A stretch of 9,509 nt of DNA, from positions 1-9,509 of the forward strand of contig NZ_CAJKIS010000065.1 of the NCBI RefSeq assembly GCF_905200055.1, written 5' to 3'. The notes beneath the pieces were generated by a model. The model did no database searches. It worked only from the letters and a program-made list of their open reading frames with translations, and had not been told where the DNA came from. Source of the stretch: an uncultured Fusobacterium sp. (lineage in GTDB: Bacteria > Fusobacteriota > Fusobacteriia > Fusobacteriales > Fusobacteriaceae). The translations under genes and the position numbers were made by a program. Positions 6,269 through 9,509 of this stretch are shown one piece after another (position 1 is the stretch's first letter; each line of letters starts with the position of its first letter).

Positions 6269-6916
6269 TTATTTTCCAAAACTTTTTGCCATAGCTATGG
6301 AAAAAACATATATCTCCTTAGGTTTTCCCATCTTTTTTAGCTCTTTTATAATCTCTCTTATTGTACTCCCTGTTGTAACTATATCATCAACTAATAATAT
6401 ATTTTTCCCATCTATATTTAATTCTACTTTTCCAAAAGCATTTTCTATATTACTTTCTCTACTCTCTTTACTTGATAAAAGATACATATGTTTAGTATCT
6501 TTCACCCTTTCTATTCTCTGATATTTTATTTTTAATCTCTCTAAAATCTCTTCTACTTGGTTAAATCCTCTCTCTTCCCTTCTCTTTTTACTAATAGGAA
6601 CAGGAATAACAACATCTATTTTTTTATCCTCTAAAAGATATTTTAAAGGCTTTTTTAATAAACTACTAATCTCAACTACCAATTCTTTTCTATTTTTTAA
6701 TTTATAATCAGCTATTACTTTTCTTATATCCTCTTCATAATAATAAAGATAATAGTAGTTTCCTCGATTCTTTAACTCACCTTTTCTCCTTAAAAGTTTT
6801 AAGCAATCATAACATATATATCTATCATCTTCAATTATTTTTCCACAAACTGAACACTTAGTTGAAAAAAATAGGTTTCTAATACTGAGGTTTAAGTTCT
6901 TCATCTTTCTCTGCAT
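6269..6916 (-). CDS. ComF-family phosphoribosyltransferase-like protein
   Basis: The 215-residue protein has the two parts expected of ComF/GntX-type proteins. An N-terminal four-cysteine zinc finger (Cys21, Cys24, Cys35, Cys38 in CSVCG and CYDC) precedes a type I phosphoribosyltransferase domain. The latter shows VIPVPISKKRREERGFNQ (103-120) and a PRPP loop LLVDDIVTTGST (174-185). ComF is needed for DNA uptake during transformation in Bacillus and Haemophilus. Its biochemical reaction is not settled, and ComF-like genes also occur in bacteria not known to be competent. No other competence gene is visible here. The start overlaps the end of the Zn-ribbon gene by 38 nt; a second ATG at 6904 (MKNLNL) would still overlap by 26 nt. 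Neither has a strong ribosome site, which suggests translational coupling. Confidence 0.88.
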   Translation of the reverse strand: MQRKMKNLNLSIRNLFFSTKCSVCGKIIEDDRYICYDCLKLLRRKGELKNRGNYYYLYYYEEDIRKVIADYKLKNRKELVVEISSLLKKPLKYLLEDKKIDVVIPVPISKKRREERGFNQVEEILERLKIKYQRIERVKDTKHMYLLSSKESRESNIENAFGKVELNIDGKNILLVDDIVTTGSTIREIIKELKKMGKPKEIYVFSIAMAKSFGK

Positions 6917-7082
6917 CTACTATCTTTGCTGAATATATCTCTGTATAACCACAATTTAAACAGGTTTTAATATAATATGTACCAAGCTCTAGTCTAAGCC
7001 CTGGACTTTTTTCTGGTAAAATAGTTGTTTTTACCTGATATTTATCACAGCCACATTTCACACATCTAAAATCCAATTTCAT
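6879..7082 (-). CDS. Small Zn-ribbon protein, predicted nucleic-acid binding (COG3478/DUF2082-like)
   Basis: As called, this is a 67-residue protein with two cysteine pairs (Cys7/Cys10 in CVKCG and Cys41/Cys44 in CLNCGYTEIY), a single zinc ribbon. The CxxCGYTE(I/L)Y ending is characteristic of the small COG3478/DUF2082 family (YpzJ-like), annotated as predicted nucleic-acid-binding proteins; no reaction is known. The start is uncertain. In-frame ATG 7118 would add 12 residues (MILNGIKILYGV) lying within yraN. I prefer ATG 7082 because family members begin just before the first CxxC. The upstream GGGG is only 2 nt away, so the ribosome site is poor. The gene overlaps yraN by 17 nt and comF by up to 38 nt, so it is probably translated by coupling. 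Confidence 0.78.
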   Translation of the reverse strand: MKLDFRCVKCGCDKYQVKTTILPEKSPGLRLELGTYYIKTCLNCGYTEIYSAKIVDAEKDEELKPQY

Positions 7083-7425
7083 CACCCCATACAATATTTT
7101 TATCCCATTTAAAATCATTCCCTAAGTAGCTCATACAATCAAATCTACACTGACTATTTTCTAAACTATTTTCTACTAAATATTGCATTGCTGTTTTATA
7201 TATTCGTGTAATCTTTTTTCTATCTACAGCTTCACTTCCATATCCAAACTTTAATGTTGCCCTATATTTAACCTCTATAAAAATAATAACCTCATCTTTT
7301 TTAGCTATTATATCTATTTCACCGTTTCTATTTCTATAATTACATTGTAATATCTCATACTTTTCTCTTTTTAAAATTTCTACTGATCTAGCTTCATAAA
7401 TATCACCTTTAGCTCTTTTATTCAC
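7066..7425 (-). CDS. YraN/UPF0102 family putative endonuclease-fold protein
   Basis: The 119-residue protein has the UPF0102 core of a PD-(D/E)XK nuclease fold: Glu11, then NGEIDIIA (Glu36, Asp38), then FIEVKYR (Glu51, Lys53). Family members resemble Holliday-junction resolvases, but a physiological substrate is not established. Two in-frame GTG codons could start it. GTG 7425 is preceded by AGGTGA (7431-7436) with a 5-nt gap and gives the family-like beginning (M)NKRAKGDIYE. The GTG at 7434 lies inside that ribosome site, so I chose 7425. It begins 14 nt after rnhB ends and overlaps the following Zn-ribbon gene. The rnhB-yraN pairing is common in bacterial genomes and supports a role in nucleic-acid metabolism. 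Confidence 0.9.
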   Translation of the reverse strand: MNKRAKGDIYEARSVEILKREKYEILQCNYRNRNGEIDIIAKKDEVIIFIEVKYRATLKFGYGSEAVDRKKITRIYKTAMQYLVENSLENSQCRFDCMSYLGNDFKWDKNIVWGDEIGF

Positions 7426-7430
7426 TAAAA

Positions 7431-7436
7431 TCACCT
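7431..7436 (-). promoter_or_regulatory. Ribosome binding site deciding the yraN GTG start
   Basis: AGGTGA lies 5 nt before GTG 7425 and contains the alternative GTG 7434, so the downstream GTG is the better start. Confidence 0.7.
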
Positions 7437-7439
7437 GAT

Positions 7440-8162
7440 TTATTTTATAATCTTATTTAAAAAGCTCTTTCTATGAATTGGTAAAACCCCTAATTCTAAT
7501 AATTTCTCTTTGTGTAGTTTTGTCCCATATCCCTTATGTTTTTCAAACTTATACTCTGGATATTTTTTCCCTTCTTCAATCATCTCTCTATCTCTTGTAA
7601 CTTTGGCAATTATTGAGGCTGCTGCAATTGATAAACTCTTAGCATCTCCCTTTATTACAAACTCTTGCTCTCCCTCATACTCTCTTATCTTAAAATTTCC
7701 ATCAACTAAAACTAAATAATCTGTGCTACACTGTTTTTTCAAATTTTCCAAAGCTCTTCTCATAGCTAAAAAAGTAGCATTTAAAATATTTATCTCATCT
7801 ATCTCTTCAGGGGTAGCTTCTCCAACTCCAATATAGAAATTCTCCATAATTACATCAAAAAGTTTCTCTCTCTTTTTCTCTGTCAATTTTTTAGAGTCAT
7901 TTATTTCATCTAAATCACTACTATATTTTTTTAAAATTGCTGCTGCTGCAACTACATTTCCAGCTAATGGACCTCTTCCAGCCTCATCTACTCCTATTAC
8001 TATTTCACCTTTTGAAAGATCAAATTCATGTAAAGTCATCTTTGGCTCTTCTATATTTTCAATAACTTCATCTTTTTTCTTTCTCTTTCTTGTTTTTTTC
8101 TCTTTAGAATCTTCTAAGGAAAAAAGTCCTATTTGCTCTCCCTTTTCCTCATTTTTTTTCAT
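7440..8162 (-). CDS. rnhB: Ribonuclease HII with N-terminal extension
   Basis: This 240-residue enzyme cleaves the RNA strand of RNA-DNA hybrids and nicks at single ribonucleotides embedded in DNA. Its conserved motifs are VIGVDEAGRGPLAG with Asp59 and Glu60, NDSKKLTEKKRE (88-99), LVDGN with Asp154, and KGDAKSLSIAAASIIAKVTRD with Asp191. Together these give the DEDD-type acidic site, followed by KFEKHKGYGTK. The catalytic core starts near residue 50. The first 45 residues are an extra lysine/glutamate-rich segment containing QIGLF (10-14), which resembles a bacterial sliding-clamp-binding motif, and then KKTRKRKKK. AAAGG lies about 11 nt upstream of the ATG, an acceptable ribosome site. An internal start at Met42 would remove most of the extension and cannot be excluded. 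It begins 16 nt after the rluD stop in the same operon. Confidence 0.95.
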   Translation of the reverse strand: MKKNEEKGEQIGLFSLEDSKEKKTRKRKKKDEVIENIEEPKMTLHEFDLSKGEIVIGVDEAGRGPLAGNVVAAAAILKKYSSDLDEINDSKKLTEKKREKLFDVIMENFYIGVGEATPEEIDEINILNATFLAMRRALENLKKQCSTDYLVLVDGNFKIREYEGEQEFVIKGDAKSLSIAAASIIAKVTRDREMIEEGKKYPEYKFEKHKGYGTKLHKEKLLELGVLPIHRKSFLNKIIK

Positions 8163-8178
8163 TCTAATTCCAACCTTT

Positions 8179-9120
8179 CTAAAAATTTATTTTTTCTATA
8201 TCTAAACCAGCAAATTTAGCTGCTCTTTTAAAATCCTCTGGAATTGGTGCTGTCACTACCATATCTTTTTTACTTATTGGGTGAGTAAATTTTAGTCTAT
8301 AAGCATGTAACATCTGTCTAGCTATTCCATCAGTACTATTTCCATAAGTAGCATCTCCTAAAATAGGATGGTTTAAAGACTTCATATGTACTCTTATTTG
8401 ATGAGTTCTTCCAGTTTCTATTCTAACTTTTACAAGAGAGTAGTTTTTACTTTCATCTAATACTTCATAATTTGATATAGCAATCTTTCCATTTTCTGTT
8501 ACAACTGCCATTTTCTTTCTATCTCTTGGATCTCTACCTATTAAAGTTTCAATTCTTCCACTTTTATCTTTAAAAACTCCTTTAGCTATACACACATATG
8601 TTTTTTCTAGAGTTTTCTCTTTAAACATATCTGATAAAGTTGTATGAGCTTCATCATGTTTAGCCACAACTATTACTCCACTTGTATCTTTATCCAATCT
8701 ATGAACTATCCCTGGTCTTATAACTCCATTTATAGTTGAAAGATCTTTTATATGATAAAGTAGAGCATTCACTAAAGTTCCATTATAGTTTCCATGTGCT
8801 GGGTGTACAACCATATTAGGAGCTTTATTTATTATAACGATATCTGAATCCTCATAAATTATCTCAAGAGGTATATCTTCTGGAATCAGATCTAAAGTTT
8901 CATCTTCTGGAAGATTTACAACTATTGTTTCTGTACCCTTCAATTTATTTCCACTTTTAGTAGTTTTTTTTCCTGTAATCTCTACATATCCCCCATCAAT
9001 TATCTTTTGAATATATGATCTTGTGGCATCTTCTATTACTTCATTAAGGAAACTATCTATTCTTTTTCCCTTATCATTTTCATTTGCTTGAACTGTTATT
9101 GTTTCTTTTATATTCTCCAT
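8179..9120 (-). CDS. RluA/RluD-family 23S rRNA pseudouridine synthase
   Basis: The 313-residue protein has an N-terminal S4 RNA-binding domain (about 17-75, KRIDSFLNEVIEDATRSYIQKII...). An RluA-type catalytic domain follows, with NKAPNMVVHPA, then HRLDKDTSG containing catalytic Asp143, then GRTHQIRVHMKSLNHPILGD (237-256). It converts specific uridines in structured RNA to pseudouridine. The S4 plus RluA layout and length match RluD, which modifies helix 69 of 23S rRNA, but RluC-like and YlyB-like relatives share it, so the target is not certain. The ATG follows GGAG at 5 nt. It is the first gene of the operon that continues with rnhB, yraN, the Zn-ribbon gene, comF and the acidic protein. Confidence 0.93.
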   Translation of the reverse strand: MENIKETITVQANENDKGKRIDSFLNEVIEDATRSYIQKIIDGGYVEITGKKTTKSGNKLKGTETIVVNLPEDETLDLIPEDIPLEIIYEDSDIVIINKAPNMVVHPAHGNYNGTLVNALLYHIKDLSTINGVIRPGIVHRLDKDTSGVIVVAKHDEAHTTLSDMFKEKTLEKTYVCIAKGVFKDKSGRIETLIGRDPRDRKKMAVVTENGKIAISNYEVLDESKNYSLVKVRIETGRTHQIRVHMKSLNHPILGDATYGNSTDGIARQMLHAYRLKFTHPISKKDMVVTAPIPEDFKRAAKFAGLDIEKINF

Positions 9121-9144
9121 ATATACTCCATAACTTTTTTCTAA

Positions 9145-9173
9145 ATTATATCATGGTATATGTTATTTTTCCA
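9145..9173 (-). promoter_or_regulatory. Candidate promoter of the rluD-comF operon (extended -10)
   Basis: A perfect TATAAT (9150 to 9145) is preceded by TGA, forming an extended -10. A weak TGGAAA (-35, 9173 to 9168) lies 17 nt upstream. The predicted start leaves a leader of about 15-20 nt before the rluD-type gene, enough for its ribosome site. Confidence 0.6.
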
Positions 9174-9316
9174 TAATCAACTATTTATTTTAATAATTAT
9201 TATAAATTATAAAGTATTTTCCTAAGTTTCTCTTTTATTGTGTATTGTTAGGTTTTGACAAAGTACCTTTGTATTTAGCGATTATTAGTCAAGTTAAGTT
9301 ATCTAAATTTCTTTTT
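9174..9316. other. Gene-free AT-rich spacer right of the rluD promoter
   Basis: No coding region is supported here; the whole gene-free stretch runs from 9121 to the right edge. This part contains a short 6-3-6 inverted repeat, ACAAAG-TAC-CTTTGT (9258-9272), of unknown meaning. It has no U run beside it, so it is not a convincing terminator. After the foldback element, 9477-9509 shows nothing I can interpret. Confidence 0.5.
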
Positions 9317-9476
9317 TAACATCAAGTTGTCTCCATGTCATTGAATAAAGAATCCCTATGGCTCATTCCGTTGAAAATGCAAAACTCGGCTTCGCCTCAA
9401 ACACGTTGCATTTTCTTAACTTCATTTCGCTAAGGGCTTCTAATATTCACTTCCAAATTACGTCAACTTGATGTTA
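9317..9476. repeat. 160-bp imperfect palindrome with 13-bp terminal inverted repeats (MITE/foldback-like)
   Basis: The ends, 9317-9329 (TAACATCAAGTTG) and 9464-9476, are perfect inverted copies. Further in, TGAATA-N-AGAA-N-CCCT (9342-9357) is mirrored at 9433-9449 with small differences, and GAAAATGCAA (9373-9382) is mirrored exactly at 9406-9415. A short GGC-TTC-GCC hairpin (9388-9396) lies near the centre. The whole unit can fold into a nearly concentric cruciform, and its middle is richer in G+C than the flanks. It has no ORF worth calling. The outermost TA on both ends would fit a TA target duplication, but it is part of the symmetry and proves nothing. It is probably a non-autonomous mobile or interspersed repeat; only one copy is in the window. 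Confidence 0.7.
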
Positions 9477-9509
9477 GGGATAATCTACTTTTTTAATTAG
9501 AGTTATTCC

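Noticed and set aside
9255..9290. TTGACA at 9255-9260 as a plus-strand promoter
   Set aside because: No -10-like hexamer occurs at 16-18 nt, and no plus-strand gene follows within the window.
1..9509. CRISPR array, tRNA, rRNA or prophage/defence genes
   Set aside because: No regularly spaced direct repeats, no tRNA-like cloverleaf or rRNA segment, and no integrase, transposase or defence-type protein was seen on either strand.

Overview
This AT-rich (roughly 30% GC) window reads like a chromosome segment from Fusobacteriota, probably Fusobacterium or a close relative. The basis is its base composition, strong AGGAGG-type ribosome sites, the make-up of the housekeeping genes and a rubredoxin-first ('reverse') rubrerythrin of anaerobes. 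This taxonomic call is an inference; no marker gene fixes it. Every gene I can support lies on the minus strand, so transcription runs from right to left.

Right edge (about 9121-9509): no gene. It holds a likely promoter for the operon that follows and a 160-bp imperfect palindrome with 13-bp perfect terminal inverted repeats (9317-9476), which looks like a MITE or foldback repeat.

Right half (9120 to 5639): a tightly packed housekeeping operon in the order rluD-type pseudouridine synthase, rnhB, yraN, a small Zn-ribbon protein, a ComF-family phosphoribosyltransferase and an unrecognised acidic protein. Spacers are 13-18 nt, and there are two overlaps. The operon joins RNA modification, removal of RNA from DNA, a putative nuclease fold and a competence/PRPP-type protein. 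It is best read as a co-transcribed informational cluster, not one pathway.

Centre (5543 to 3249): tpiA then gpmI, 18 nt apart, a two-gene glycolytic operon for triose-phosphate isomerase and cofactor-independent phosphoglycerate mutase. It has its own candidate promoter and ends at a clear intrinsic terminator.

Left half: a monocistronic reverse rubrerythrin (3030 to 2479) for oxygen/peroxide defence, with a near-consensus promoter, a possible PerR/Fur-like operator and a strong terminator. Next comes a family 8 polysaccharide lyase (2319 to 379) with all expected catalytic residues but no signal peptide. Last is the 5' end of a MalK/UgpC-type sugar ABC transporter ATPase (130 to the left edge). 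The last two suggest uptake of glycosaminoglycan-like oligosaccharides followed by cleavage in the cytoplasm.

Nothing here is a defence island or a wholly new system. The most notable points are the signal-less PL8 lyase beside a sugar-transport ATPase, a sliding-clamp-like motif in an N-terminal extension of RNase HII, the foldback element, and the unrecognised protein in the informational operon.
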